Source: Pseudomonas sp. CBZ-4
GTDB taxonomy: Bacteria; Pseudomonadota; Gammaproteobacteria; Pseudomonadales; Pseudomonadaceae
Direction: 5' to 3'
Length of the DNA stretch: 62,918 bases
Assembly: GCF_000346755.1 (NCBI RefSeq)
Contig: NZ_ANNV01000161.1
Coordinates: 1-62,918 of the forward strand
Positions within the stretch are counted from its first letter, which is position 1, and each line of letters starts with the position of its first letter. Both the position numbers and the translations under genes were made by a program. The notes beneath the pieces were generated by a model that was not told the DNA's origin, made no database searches, and saw nothing but the letters and a program-made list of their open reading frames with translations. Positions 1 through 8,191 of this stretch are shown one piece after another.

Positions 1-35
1 CTTGCACCGCTATCGCAGGCAAGCCAGCTCCCACA
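1..35. repeat. REP half-element at left window edge
   Basis: One arm of the Pseudomonas REP palindrome (TATCGCAGGCAAGCCAGCTC followed by CCACA) lies just beyond the cdhA stop codon. Its partner arm would be outside the window. Confidence 0.8.
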
Positions 36-39
36 TTAG

Positions 40-1005
40 TCATTCGGCGAAGCTCATGCCGTGTTTGGCCTTGGTGGTTTTCACCGCTTCCAGCACCGCC
101 AGCAGGCAATCATCACGATAGCGCTCCAGCGCGGAAATGCTGTGTTTGCCTAGCTGATCGCTGGTGCCGTCGACCACATCGTCAATCAACTTGTCGGTCA
201 ATTCCGGCGCTGGCAAATACGTCCACGGCAACTGCAACGCCGGGCCAAACTGTGCCATGAAGTGGCGCATGCCGGCATCGCCACCGGCGAGCGTGTAGGT
301 CAGGAATGTACCCATGAACGACCAGCGCAGCCCGGCGCCAAAGCGGATCGCGTCGTCGATTTCGCCGGTGGTCGCCACGCCGTCGTTCACCAGGTGCAGC
401 GCCTCGCGCCAGAGCGCTTCGAGCAAACGGTCGGCGATAAAACCCGGGACTTCCTTGCGCACGTGCAGCGGGCGCATGCCGAGGGATTCGTACACCTTGA
501 TCGCCGCCTGAACGGCTTCTGGCGCAGTGTTTTTACCGCCCACCACTTCCACTAGCGGCAGCAGGTAGACCGGGTTGAACGGGTGACCGACCACGCAGCG
601 TTCCGGATGGATCGAGCCCTCGTAGAATTCACTCGGCAACAGGCCGGAGGTGCTGGAGCCGATCAGAGCATTTGGCTTGGCCGCCGCGCTGATCTTGCTG
701 TGCAAATCAAGCTTCAACTCCAGGCGTTCCGGGGCGCTTTCCTGGATGAAGTCGGCGTCTTTCACGCACTCCTCGATGGTGGCGACGAAGCGCAAGCGGT
801 CTTGCGATGCACCGGGGGCCAGCCCTTGTTTTTCCAGGGCGCCCCAGGCGTTGGCGACACGTTTGCGCAGCGCGGTCTCGGCGCCGGGCGCGGGGTCCCA
901 GGCGACGACATCCAGGCCATGGGCGAGGGCGCGGGAGACCCAGCCGCTGCCGATGACACCGCTGCCGAGGGCGGCGAAGGTTTTGATTTCGGTGATAAAG
1001 CTCAT
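40..1005 (-). CDS. cdhA: L-carnitine 3-dehydrogenase CdhA
   Basis: This 321-residue protein belongs to the 3-hydroxyacyl-CoA dehydrogenase family and would oxidise L-carnitine to 3-dehydrocarnitine with NAD+ in the cytoplasm. The N-terminal Rossmann loop reads ALGSGVIGSGW (about residues 10-20). The middle carries the family signature around GHPFNPVYLLPLVEVV, and an all-helical C-terminal domain follows. An upstream in-frame extension to 1107 is translated REP sequence, so the ATG at 1005, preceded by AGGA, is the start. It is the third gene of caiX-cdhC-cdhA, the same order as P. aeruginosa PA5388-PA5386; the thioesterase cdhB is expected next, outside the window. Confidence 0.9.
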   Translation of the reverse strand: MSFITEIKTFAALGSGVIGSGWVSRALAHGLDVVAWDPAPGAETALRKRVANAWGALEKQGLAPGASQDRLRFVATIEECVKDADFIQESAPERLELKLDLHSKISAAAKPNALIGSSTSGLLPSEFYEGSIHPERCVVGHPFNPVYLLPLVEVVGGKNTAPEAVQAAIKVYESLGMRPLHVRKEVPGFIADRLLEALWREALHLVNDGVATTGEIDDAIRFGAGLRWSFMGTFLTYTLAGGDAGMRHFMAQFGPALQLPWTYLPAPELTDKLIDDVVDGTSDQLGKHSISALERYRDDCLLAVLEAVKTTKAKHGMSFAE

Positions 1006-1036
1006 GAGGATGTTCCTAAAGAGTTCGGTGGTCCCT

Positions 1037-1108
1037 TGTGGGAGCGGGCTTGCCCGCGATAGCGGTGTGTCAGTTGATGCCGCCATCGCGGGCAAGCCCA
1101 CTCCCACA
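1037..1108. repeat. REPIN between cdhA and cdhC
   Basis: Two inverted REP arms of the GCGGGCTTGCCCGCGA class face each other around a short loop. The element lies in the 125-bp gap inside the carnitine operon, where it could form a large mRNA hairpin. Confidence 0.85.
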
Positions 1109-1130
1109 GGGTTTTGTGGTGTTTGGGGGG

Positions 1131-2018
1131 TTAGCGGCGTTGGGTCAGGCCCATCTTGATGCGGCCTTCGGCTGGGGTCAGCACTCGCGCACCCAAGCGG
1201 CTGAGGATTTCACTGGCGCGTTCCACCAGTTGCCCATTGGTCGCCAGCACACCCTTGTCCAACCACAGGTTGTCCTCCAAACCGACCCGCACGTTGCCGC
1301 CCAGCAGCACCGCTTGCGCGGCCATCGGCATTTGCATGCGGCCGATGCCAAAGCCGGCCCACACGGCGTCGGCGGGCAGGTTGTCGACCATGGCTTTCAT
1401 GGTGGTGGTGTCGGCCGGCGCGCCCCACGGGATGCCCAGGCACAGTTGGAACAGCGGGTTGTCGAGCAGGCCTTCCTTGATCAGCTGCTTGGCAAACCAC
1501 AGGTGGCCGGTGTCGAAGATTTCCAGCTCGGCCTTCACGCCCAGCTCCTGGATGCGTTTGGCGCCCGCCCGCAGTTGGGCCGGGGTGGACACGTAGATGG
1601 TGTCGCCATCACCGAAGTTGAGGGTGCCGCAGTCCAGGGTGCAGATTTCCGGCAGCAGTTCTTCGACGTGGGCCAGGCGCGTCAGCGGGCCGACCAGGTC
1701 GGTGTTGGGGCCGAACTCCATCGGGTTTTCACCGGCACCGATCTCCAGGTCGCCGCCCATGCCCGCCGTGAGGTTGACGATGATGTCGATGTCGGCCTCG
1801 CGGATGCGCTCCATCACTTCGCGGTACAGGGCGACGTCGCGGCTGAACTTGCCGGTCTCGGGGTCGCGCACGTGGCAATGCACAACCGTGGCGCCGGCCT
1901 TGGCGGCTTCCACCGCCGCAGCGGCGATTTGCTTGGGAGTGACCGGCACGTGGGGGCTGCGGCTGGTCGTGTCGCCAGCACCGGTGAGTGCGCAGGTGAT
2001 GATGACGTCGTGGTTCAT
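1131..2018 (-). CDS. cdhC: 3-dehydrocarnitine cleavage enzyme CdhC (BKACE family)
   Basis: This 295-residue protein is a member of the beta-keto acid cleavage enzyme family (formerly DUF849). By family it condenses 3-dehydrocarnitine with acetyl-CoA, giving acetoacetate and betainyl-CoA. The metal-binding HCHVRDP motif is visible near residue 48, and the start MNHDVIITCALTGAGDT is typical of the family, which is a TIM barrel. It lies between caiX and cdhA, as in P. aeruginosa PA5387. Betainyl-CoA would then be hydrolysed by the CdhB thioesterase expected to the left of the window. The assignment rests on family plus synteny. Confidence 0.88.
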   Translation of the reverse strand: MNHDVIITCALTGAGDTTSRSPHVPVTPKQIAAAAVEAAKAGATVVHCHVRDPETGKFSRDVALYREVMERIREADIDIIVNLTAGMGGDLEIGAGENPMEFGPNTDLVGPLTRLAHVEELLPEICTLDCGTLNFGDGDTIYVSTPAQLRAGAKRIQELGVKAELEIFDTGHLWFAKQLIKEGLLDNPLFQLCLGIPWGAPADTTTMKAMVDNLPADAVWAGFGIGRMQMPMAAQAVLLGGNVRVGLEDNLWLDKGVLATNGQLVERASEILSRLGARVLTPAEGRIKMGLTQRR

Positions 2019-2091
2019 GGGGCGGTTCCTTACAGGCGTGGTGGTGCCGTTCGCAGCCGGATCTGGCTGCGAAGCGGTGATTGAAGGTGAG

Positions 2092-3024
2092 TTACTTGCT
2101 GGTCAGTTGCAGGTTGGCCGCAGCCGGCTTGCCGTCGAAAGTGGTCACGCCTTCAAGCCAGCGCTGCTGGTCTTGCGGGTGGTCCTTGAGCCACTGCCTG
2201 GCGGACTCGATGGCGTCCTTGTGGTCCAGCAACGGCTGCATCATCCGGCTCTCGTCGGCGGCGGTGAAGGTCAGGTTGGTCAGCAGCTTGTGCACGTTGG
2301 GGCACTGTTCGGCGTAGGTCGGCGACGTCACGCTCCACACGGTGGCCATGCCTTCGTTCGGGCCCAGGGCGTCGTCGCTGCCGCTGAGGTAGGTCATGGC
2401 GACGTTGACGTTCATCGGGTGCGGCGCCCAGCCGAAGAACACCACGGCTTCCTTGCGCCGCACCGCGCGGTCCACGGCGGCGAGCATGCCGGCCTCGCTG
2501 GACTCCACCAGTTGGAATTTGCCCAGGCCGAACTGGTTCTTGGCGATCATCGCCTTGATCTGGGTGTTGGCGCCCGAGCCGGGCTCGATGCCGTAGATCT
2601 TGCCGCCCAGTTCTTTGTCGAACTTGGCGATGTCAGCGAAGGTTTTCAGGCCCTTGTCTGCCAGGTACGTCGGCACGGCGAGGGTGGCGCGGGCGTCTTC
2701 CAGGCTCGGTTTGTCCAGGACCTTGACCTGCTTGGCGTCGACGAACGGCGTGATGGTCTGGGTCATCAGCGGGTTCCAGTAGCCGAGGAACAGGTCCAGG
2801 CGCTGGTCGCGGATACCGGCGAAGATGATTTGCTGGGAGGCGCTGGTCTGTTTGGTCTTGTAGCCGAGGCCGTCGAGCAACACTTGGGTCATGGCGCTGG
2901 TGGCGATCACGTCCGTCCAGTTCACCACGCCCATGCGCACGTTCTGGCACGAAGCCGCGTCGGCCGCCATGACGTTGGTACTGAAAATGGCGCTGGCGCT
3001 GAGTGCGAGTAACAGTCGGTTCAT
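2092..3024 (-). CDS. caiX: Carnitine-binding periplasmic protein CaiX
   Basis: This 310-residue substrate-binding protein is of the glycine betaine/choline/carnitine ABC type (OpuAC/ProX fold). A signal peptide is seen (MNRLLLALSASAIFSTNVMA), with cleavage likely before ADAASC. The N-terminal NVRMGVVNWTDVIATSAM stretch and several Trp/Tyr residues suit a quaternary ammonium box. In P. aeruginosa CaiX delivers carnitine to the shared CbcWV permease, which is not in this window. It is the first gene of the operon and is divergent from cdhR, which fits carnitine induction through CdhR. Confidence 0.88.
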   Translation of the reverse strand: MNRLLLALSASAIFSTNVMAADAASCQNVRMGVVNWTDVIATSAMTQVLLDGLGYKTKQTSASQQIIFAGIRDQRLDLFLGYWNPLMTQTITPFVDAKQVKVLDKPSLEDARATLAVPTYLADKGLKTFADIAKFDKELGGKIYGIEPGSGANTQIKAMIAKNQFGLGKFQLVESSEAGMLAAVDRAVRRKEAVVFFGWAPHPMNVNVAMTYLSGSDDALGPNEGMATVWSVTSPTYAEQCPNVHKLLTNLTFTAADESRMMQPLLDHKDAIESARQWLKDHPQDQQRWLEGVTTFDGKPAAANLQLTSK

Positions 3025-3217
3025 GGTGGGTCCCTCGGCAGGTCGTTATTGTGGGGGCCGGTGTCTTTGTGCACCGTGACGCCACGTTACGCAGCTTGCG
3101 GCGCGGCAAAACGCACGGCGGCGACTGACTCTTGCACTGCAGCGACCTGTCCTCTTGAATCCAGCAGAGAACGGGAGTATCACAGGGCCACGCTGCCCGC
3201 CCGACGAGAGCGCCACC
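3025..3217. promoter_or_regulatory. Divergent caiX/cdhR promoter region
   Basis: These 193 bp separate the start codons of caiX (minus) and cdhR (plus). By analogy with P. aeruginosa, CdhR should act here to switch on the carnitine operon. I did not identify a certain operator or -35/-10 pair. Confidence 0.5.
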
Positions 3218-4162
3218 ATGTCCCAGGATTTCTACTTTCTGCTGATGCCGGGCTTCTCGGCCATCGGTTTTATCTCCGCCCTTGAGCCGCTGCGGGTGGC
3301 CAATCGCTTTCGCGGCGAGCTGTACCGCTGGCACGTGCTGAGCGCCGATGGCGGCGCGGTATTGGCGAGCAATGGCATGTCGGTCAACGCCGATGCGGCG
3401 CTGGAACCGCTGAAAAAGGGCGCGACCTTGCTGGTGGTCGCCGGCTTTGAACCGTTGAAGTTCGCCACGCCGGCGCTGGAGCACTGGCTGCGCCGCCTCG
3501 ACCACGACGGCGTAACCCTTGGCGCCATCGACACCGGCGCCTGCGTCCTCGCCGAAGCGGGCCTGCTCGACGGCTACCGCCTGACCCTGCACTGGGAAGC
3601 CATCGACGCCTTCAAGGAATCCTATCCGCACCTCAGCGTGACCCAGGAACTGTTCGAGATCGACCGCCGCCGCATCACCTGCGCCGGCGGCACCGCGTCC
3701 ATCGACCTGCTGCTCGACCTGATCGCCCAGGCCCACGGTCCGGAGCTGGCGATCCAGGTGTCTGAACAGTTTGTGCTCGGGCGCATCCGCCCGCGCAAAG
3801 ACCACCAGCGCATGCAGATCGCCACGCGCTACGGCATCAACAACAAGAAACTGGTGCAGGTGATCGGCGAGATGGAACAGCACAGCGAACCGCCGCTGAC
3901 TACCCTGGCGTTGGCCGACGCGATCAAGGTCACGCGGCGCCAGTTGGAGCGCCTGTTTCGCCTGCACCTGAACGACACGCCGAGCAACTTCTACCTCGGC
4001 CTGCGCCTGGAAAAAGCCCGGCAGCTGTTGCGCCAGAGCGACATGAGTGTGCTGGAGGTGAGTATTGCGTGCGGGTTTGAATCGCCGTCGTATTTCACCC
4101 GCAGTTACCGGGCGCGGTTTGCGAAGTGTCCGCGGGAGGATCGGCGACGGGAGGTGGTTTGA
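3218..4162 (+). CDS. cdhR: Carnitine-responsive regulator CdhR (GATase1-AraC family)
   Basis: This 314-residue activator has an N-terminal DJ-1/PfpI (GATase1-like) sensing domain, about residues 5-190, and a C-terminal AraC helix-turn-helix pair, about 215-310, with the ACGFESPSYFTRSYRARF signature. It belongs to the same subfamily as GbdR and ArgR. It would sense carnitine and activate caiX-cdhC-cdhA. The ATG at 3218 is chosen because MSQDFYFLLMPGF is the usual family start; an in-frame ATG at 3155 has no support. It lies head-to-head with caiX, as PA5389 does. Confidence 0.88.
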   Translation: MSQDFYFLLMPGFSAIGFISALEPLRVANRFRGELYRWHVLSADGGAVLASNGMSVNADAALEPLKKGATLLVVAGFEPLKFATPALEHWLRRLDHDGVTLGAIDTGACVLAEAGLLDGYRLTLHWEAIDAFKESYPHLSVTQELFEIDRRRITCAGGTASIDLLLDLIAQAHGPELAIQVSEQFVLGRIRPRKDHQRMQIATRYGINNKKLVQVIGEMEQHSEPPLTTLALADAIKVTRRQLERLFRLHLNDTPSNFYLGLRLEKARQLLRQSDMSVLEVSIACGFESPSYFTRSYRARFAKCPREDRRREVV

Positions 4163-4167
4163 CGAGC

Positions 4168-4205
4168 AATTATAGTCAATTATACTCGCGACTATAATTT
4201 ATAGT
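4168..4205. promoter_or_regulatory. Tandem direct and inverted repeats upstream of the ATPase gene
   Basis: Two 10-bp direct repeats (AATTATAGTC, AATTATACTC) abut at 4168-4187. TATAGTC at 4171 pairs with GACTATA at 4190. TATACTCGCGACTATA (4181-4196) is a near-palindrome, and ACTATAATTTATAGT (4191-4205) is a perfect 7-bp inverted repeat around one base. The AT-rich block also includes likely -10 sequences. It looks like a multi-site operator for a repressor. Confidence 0.6.
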
Positions 4206-4230
4206 CCTTCCAATAATTGGGTATAAAAGC

Positions 4231-5409
4231 ATGTCCAAGAACAACGGCTTCGTGTTCCGCCGTCCCACCCTGGCCAGCAGCATTGCCGACGGCTTGGTGG
4301 GGGCTGGCATTCAGGATTTCACGTCTGGCCTGTTTCTCGCGGCGCCACGTCGTACCGGCAAAAGCACCTTTTTGCGGGAGGACTTGATCCCGGAGTGCCA
4401 GCTCAGGGGCTGGCTGACCGTGTACGTCGACCTGTGGGCGGACAAAGAAAAAGACCCCGCAGAGCTGATTGCCAGCGCGATTGCCGCAGCGCTGGTTCCC
4501 TATGAAAAGGGCATTCGCAAGCTGGCGAAGAACATGGGAATCGAGAAGCTAAGCTTTCTGCGTACCCTGTCCTGGGACTTTACCAAACCACAATTACCGG
4601 TCGGCGCAACGCTGACCCAGGCGTTGGAACTGCTCCACAGCGCGGCCGAAAAAACCGTCGTGCTGGTGATAGATGAAGCGCAGCACGCACTTACCAGCGA
4701 GTCTGGTATCAACGCGATGTTTGCGCTGAAGGCTGCCCGGGACCAGCTCAACCAAGGCCGCGACGAGGAAGGCAACGGCTTGTATCTGGTGTTCACCGGC
4801 TCCAATCGCGACAAGCTGGCCCATTTGGTCTTAGGCAAAAGCCAGCCGTTCTTCGGCTCCAGCATCACACCTTTTCCGCTGCTGGGCAGGGAGTTTACCC
4901 AAGCGTATACCCTGCATATCAACGCCCTTTTGGCCGAGACCAACCAGTTCAACGCTGCTGACATTGATGAAGTCTTTGAGCGGGTGGGCCGTCGCCCGGA
5001 GATGTTGCGCACCATCCTGGGTGAAGTGGCGCTTGAGTTGGGTGAGGCGAGTAACCTGGGTCAATTACTGCACAGTCGTGCCGAGTCGCTGCGTGCTGGC
5101 GTGTGGACCGAATTCGAAAGTGCCTGGAATGCCCTGACCATCCCTCAGCGTGCGGTGCTGGAAGTGATGGTGGAGCGTTCACAGAGCAACGAACCCTTCG
5201 CACCGTTTACCGACAGTACTGTCACGGCGGTGAGCAAGGCGCTGGAAGGCATGGGCAGTGACGTGGTGCCGGGCACTCAGACTATTCAGGCCTGTATCGA
5301 TGCACTGCGTGACAAGGAGTTGGTGTGGAAGTCGAGCCGGGGAGGCTATGCCCTGGAAGACAAGTCGTTCGGCGAGTGGCTGCTGCACAAGCGCCAGACA
5401 TCCCTCTAA
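4231..5409 (+). CDS. Stand-alone P-loop ATPase with C-terminal winged helix
   Basis: This 392-residue protein has a Walker A motif APRRTGKST (residues 38-46) and a Walker B VVLVIDEAQ (about 143-151), followed by FTGSNRDKL, where sensor 1 would be. About residues 290-385 look like a winged-helix domain. The layout resembles ORC/Cdc6-like or archaeal-type ATPase_2 proteins. No signal peptide or membrane segment is seen. It has no operon partner: cdhR ends 68 bp upstream and the next gene is convergent. No strong ribosome-binding site precedes the ATG. Its function is unknown to me; the promoter palindromes suggest tight repression, perhaps by its own winged helix. Confidence 0.75.
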   Translation: MSKNNGFVFRRPTLASSIADGLVGAGIQDFTSGLFLAAPRRTGKSTFLREDLIPECQLRGWLTVYVDLWADKEKDPAELIASAIAAALVPYEKGIRKLAKNMGIEKLSFLRTLSWDFTKPQLPVGATLTQALELLHSAAEKTVVLVIDEAQHALTSESGINAMFALKAARDQLNQGRDEEGNGLYLVFTGSNRDKLAHLVLGKSQPFFGSSITPFPLLGREFTQAYTLHINALLAETNQFNAADIDEVFERVGRRPEMLRTILGEVALELGEASNLGQLLHSRAESLRAGVWTEFESAWNALTIPQRAVLEVMVERSQSNEPFAPFTDSTVTAVSKALEGMGSDVVPGTQTIQACIDALRDKELVWKSSRGGYALEDKSFGEWLLHKRQTSL

Positions 5410-5428
5410 AAGACAACGCAGGACAAAT

Positions 5429-5516
5429 GTGGGAGCTGGCTTGCCTGCGATGGCGGTGGGTCAGCACCACAAATGCCATTTGATACATTGCTATCGCAGG
5501 CAAGCCAGCTCCCACA
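5429..5516. repeat. REPIN between ATPase and DUF3010 genes
   Basis: Facing REP arms (TGTGGGAGCTGGCTTGCCTG and its complement) lie between two convergent genes, where the hairpin could serve as a bidirectional transcript end. Confidence 0.85.
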
Positions 5517-5533
5517 GGGATACTCGGTGTGGC

Positions 5534-5950
5534 TTATTTCTTCAGCAGCGCCGAGCAGGCGGCTTTGTAGGCCTCATGCTGGTATTTGTTCAGGCTCGCC
5601 GGCAGCTCAAAGCTGTGCTTCTTGTTCTGCGCATTGATGGTCTGCGGCGACAACAACGTCACCTCCACACCGTCCAGCAATTGAAATACACCCTCGATCT
5701 TGAACGTAGTCGGCCCACCGGCAAACTCACCTTTCTTGCTGCGCTTCTTGATCGCAATCCGCTCGATGCCGTTGGCCTGCACAAACGCCTTCACCTGGGC
5801 GGCGAAGGCTTTGACGTTGGCCGCTTCATCATCGTCTTCGAGGGCGATTTTCTTGGTGGCCAGGGCGACATGGGTCAGCGCCTGGTTGTCCAGGGAGGCG
5901 ACGGCGATGATGGCTTCGCTGCCTTTGATTTCGATGCCGCAGATAGTCAT
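5534..5950 (-). CDS. DUF3010 family protein
   Basis: This 138-residue cytoplasmic protein matches the DUF3010 family in length and in its start MTICGIEIKGSEAIIAV. The fold appears RNase H-like/actin-like, judging from the alternating beta strands at the N-terminus, but this is inference. Conserved stretches include IAIKKRSKKGEFAGG and LLSPQTINAQNKK. The function is unknown. It lies 41 bp from the LprI-like gene on the same strand and may share its transcript. Confidence 0.75.
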   Translation of the reverse strand: MTICGIEIKGSEAIIAVASLDNQALTHVALATKKIALEDDDEAANVKAFAAQVKAFVQANGIERIAIKKRSKKGEFAGGPTTFKIEGVFQLLDGVEVTLLSPQTINAQNKKHSFELPASLNKYQHEAYKAACSALLKK

Positions 5951-5991
5951 GAGTGGCCTTGGTTCAGAAAGAAAGTGCCGGGGATTGTCGC

Positions 5992-6393
5992 TTATTCCTG
6001 CCCAATCGACTCCAGAAACTCCGACCGCTCATCACTCATGCGCGCCAAACAGTCATTCACCGCAATCGCATACGCCTTGGTACCGTTCACCGCCGGGAAG
6101 GTGTCCACGGCACAATCGGCATCCCGCAGTTTTTCCCACTTCTGCTGGGCATCCTTCAGACGAGCGGTAATGTCCGCCAGCTTGGTCTTGTCGCTGCCGT
6201 AGGTCGCAGCCATGCGTTCCAGCAGGCCCTGGTAGTTATCCTTGAGCAGTTGTTCGGCGGTGGTTTTGTTGTAGGTGGCGCATTCCAGGGTTTGCTTGTC
6301 GTTTTCGATGCCATCGCAGGGCGTGCTGTCGGTGTCTTCGGCCGCGTGGGCGGTGGTTGCGATGAGTGCCAAAGCCAGGAAAATCGATTTCAT
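5992..6393 (-). CDS. LprI-like (DUF1311) periplasmic protein
   Basis: This 133-residue protein begins with a Sec signal peptide (MKSIFLALALIATTAHA, cut before AEDTD). The mature part carries four cysteines (in TPC, LEC, ADC and NDC contexts) and the DUF1311 pattern CATYNKTTAEQLLKDNYQ. Some relatives (LprI) inhibit lysozyme, so a periplasmic role in lysozyme tolerance is possible but unproven here. It is divergent from the dgc operon. Confidence 0.7.
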   Translation of the reverse strand: MKSIFLALALIATTAHAAEDTDSTPCDGIENDKQTLECATYNKTTAEQLLKDNYQGLLERMAATYGSDKTKLADITARLKDAQQKWEKLRDADCAVDTFPAVNGTKAYAIAVNDCLARMSDERSEFLESIGQE

Positions 6394-6612
6394 TGCGCCG
6401 TCTCATATCAGGTGATGCGGGAATTCTGGCCCAAGAGTAGGACAAAGAACAGCCGCCAGTCAGAGCTGTCATAGCAGCCTTTGTCGTGGATTGACGCTTT
6501 CGGCAATTCCCCTGTCGTTTTTGCACCCGGCTCGGGTTGCCCCTGGGCATATGCTGGCCCCAAAGCGCCGGCAGACGATTCGGCGCATGAATCGCCAATA
6601 AGGGGACGCCTG
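6394..6612. promoter_or_regulatory. Promoter region of the dimethylglycine operon
   Basis: These 219 bp separate the LprI-like gene (minus) from the dipeptidase gene (plus). In P. aeruginosa the orthologous operon is activated by GbdR in response to betaine and dimethylglycine. I could not place the GbdR half-sites with confidence. Confidence 0.4.
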
Positions 6613-7590
6613 ATGAGCCCAGCCGAATTGCACGCCGACAGCATCGTTATCGACGGGCTGATTATTGCCAAGTGGAACCGCGACCTGTTCGAGGACATGC
6701 GCAAAGGTGGCCTCACCGCCGCCAACTGCACCGTGTCGGTGTGGGAAGGGTTCCAGGCCACCATCAATAACATCGTGGCCAGCCAGACCCTGATCCGTGA
6801 GAACAGCGACCTGGTGATCCCGGTGAAAACCACCGCCGACATCCGCCGCGCCAAGGAACTGGGCAAGACCGGCATCATCTTCGGCTTCCAGAACGCCCAT
6901 GCCTTCGAAGACCAACTCGGCTACGTCGAGATCTTCAAGCAGCTCGGCGTGGGCGTGGTGCAGATGTGCTACAACACCCAGAACCTGGTGGGCACCGGTT
7001 GCTACGAGCGCGATGGCGGCCTGTCGGGTTTTGGCCGTGAGATCGTCGGCGAAATGAACCGCGTCGGCATCATGTGCGACCTGTCCCACGTCGGCTCCAA
7101 GACTTCCGAAGAAGTCATCCTCGAATCGAAAAAACCGGTGTGCTACTCCCACTGCCTGCCGTCCGGGCTCAAGGAGCACCCGCGCAACAAGTCCGATGAA
7201 GAGCTTAAGTTTATTGCGGACCACGGCGGTTTTGTTGGCGTGACCATGTTCGCGCCGTTCCTGGCCAAGGGCATCGATTCGACCATCGACGACTACGCCG
7301 AAGCCATCGAATACACCATGAACATCGTCGGCGAAGACGCCATCGGCATCGGCACCGACTTCACTCAGGGCCATGGCCAGGATTTCTTTGAAATGCTGAC
7401 CCATGACAAGGGCTACGCCCGCCGCCTGACCAGCTTCGGCAAGATCATCAACCCACTGGGCATCCGCACCGTGGGCGAGTTCCCCAACCTCACCGAAACC
7501 CTGCTCAAGCGCGGCCACAGCGAACGCGTGGTGCGCAAGATCATGGGCGAGAACTGGGTCAACGTCCTCAAGGACGTCTGGGGCGAATAA
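6613..7590 (+). CDS. Membrane-dipeptidase family (peptidase M19) protein
   Basis: This 325-residue zinc metallohydrolase of the renal dipeptidase family corresponds to P. aeruginosa PA5396. Seen in the sequence are HADSIVIDGLII at the N-terminus (the usual HxD there is altered), GFQNAHAFED, CDLSHVGSKTSEEV with a metal-binding His, SHCLPSG, and GIGTDFTQGHGQDF near the C-terminus. It is the first gene of the DUF5943-dgcA-dgcB-etf operon. Its exact substrate in betaine catabolism is not known. The ATG at 6613 is preceded by AGGGGA; upstream in-frame extension is not supported. Confidence 0.85.
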   Translation: MSPAELHADSIVIDGLIIAKWNRDLFEDMRKGGLTAANCTVSVWEGFQATINNIVASQTLIRENSDLVIPVKTTADIRRAKELGKTGIIFGFQNAHAFEDQLGYVEIFKQLGVGVVQMCYNTQNLVGTGCYERDGGLSGFGREIVGEMNRVGIMCDLSHVGSKTSEEVILESKKPVCYSHCLPSGLKEHPRNKSDEELKFIADHGGFVGVTMFAPFLAKGIDSTIDDYAEAIEYTMNIVGEDAIGIGTDFTQGHGQDFFEMLTHDKGYARRLTSFGKIINPLGIRTVGEFPNLTETLLKRGHSERVVRKIMGENWVNVLKDVWGE

Positions 7591-7645
7591 GCCAGCGCAT
7601 CACTGCGCAACACACCTACAACAAATTTTCTGGAGTTAAGTTTCC

Positions 7646-8176
7646 ATGGCCAAGATCGCCCCGCAATTACCTATCGAAGTCGACAGCGAGACCGGTGTCT
7701 GGACCTCCGACGCCCTGCCCATGCTGTACGTACCGCGCCACTTTTTCGTCAATAACCACATCGGTATCGAAGAAGTCCTGGGCGCCGACGCCTACGCCGA
7801 GATCCTCTACAAGGCCGGCTACAAATCCGCCTGGCACTGGTGCGAGAAAGAAGCCGAATGCCACGGCCTGGAAGGCGTCGCGGTGTTCGAGCACTACATG
7901 AAGCGCCTGTCGCAACGCGGCTGGGGCCTGTTCAAGATCCAGGACATCGACCTCGACAAGGGCACCTGCAGCGTCAAGCTGGAACACTCGGCATTCGTCT
8001 ACGTGTACGGCAAGGTCGGGCGCAAGGTGGACTACATGTTCACCGGCTGGTTTGCCGGTGCCATGGACCAGATTCTCCAGGCGCGCGGCAGCAATATCCG
8101 CACCGTCGCAGAGCAAGTCTACGGAGGCTCCGAAGAGGGCCACGATGACGGCCTGTTCACCGTCAAGCCGTTGTAA
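7646..8176 (+). CDS. DUF5943 / V4R-like protein in dgc operon
   Basis: This 176-residue soluble protein is equivalent to P. aeruginosa PA5397. It has a 4-vinyl-reductase-like (V4R) appearance with the stretch YKSAWHWCEKEAECHGLEGV and a C-terminal YMFTGWFAGAMDQIL segment. It lies 55 bp after the dipeptidase and 15 bp before dgcA, so the three are cotranscribed. The role is unknown; V4R domains often bind small molecules, so it may assist dimethylglycine demethylation, but that is inference. Confidence 0.78.
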   Translation: MAKIAPQLPIEVDSETGVWTSDALPMLYVPRHFFVNNHIGIEEVLGADAYAEILYKAGYKSAWHWCEKEAECHGLEGVAVFEHYMKRLSQRGWGLFKIQDIDLDKGTCSVKLEHSAFVYVYGKVGRKVDYMFTGWFAGAMDQILQARGSNIRTVAEQVYGGSEEGHDDGLFTVKPL

Positions 8177-8191
8177 GCCGAGGACCGTGCC

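Noticed and set aside
1006..1107. N-terminal extension of CdhA
   Set aside because: The extra codons are translated REP sequence and lie before the family start and ribosome-binding site.
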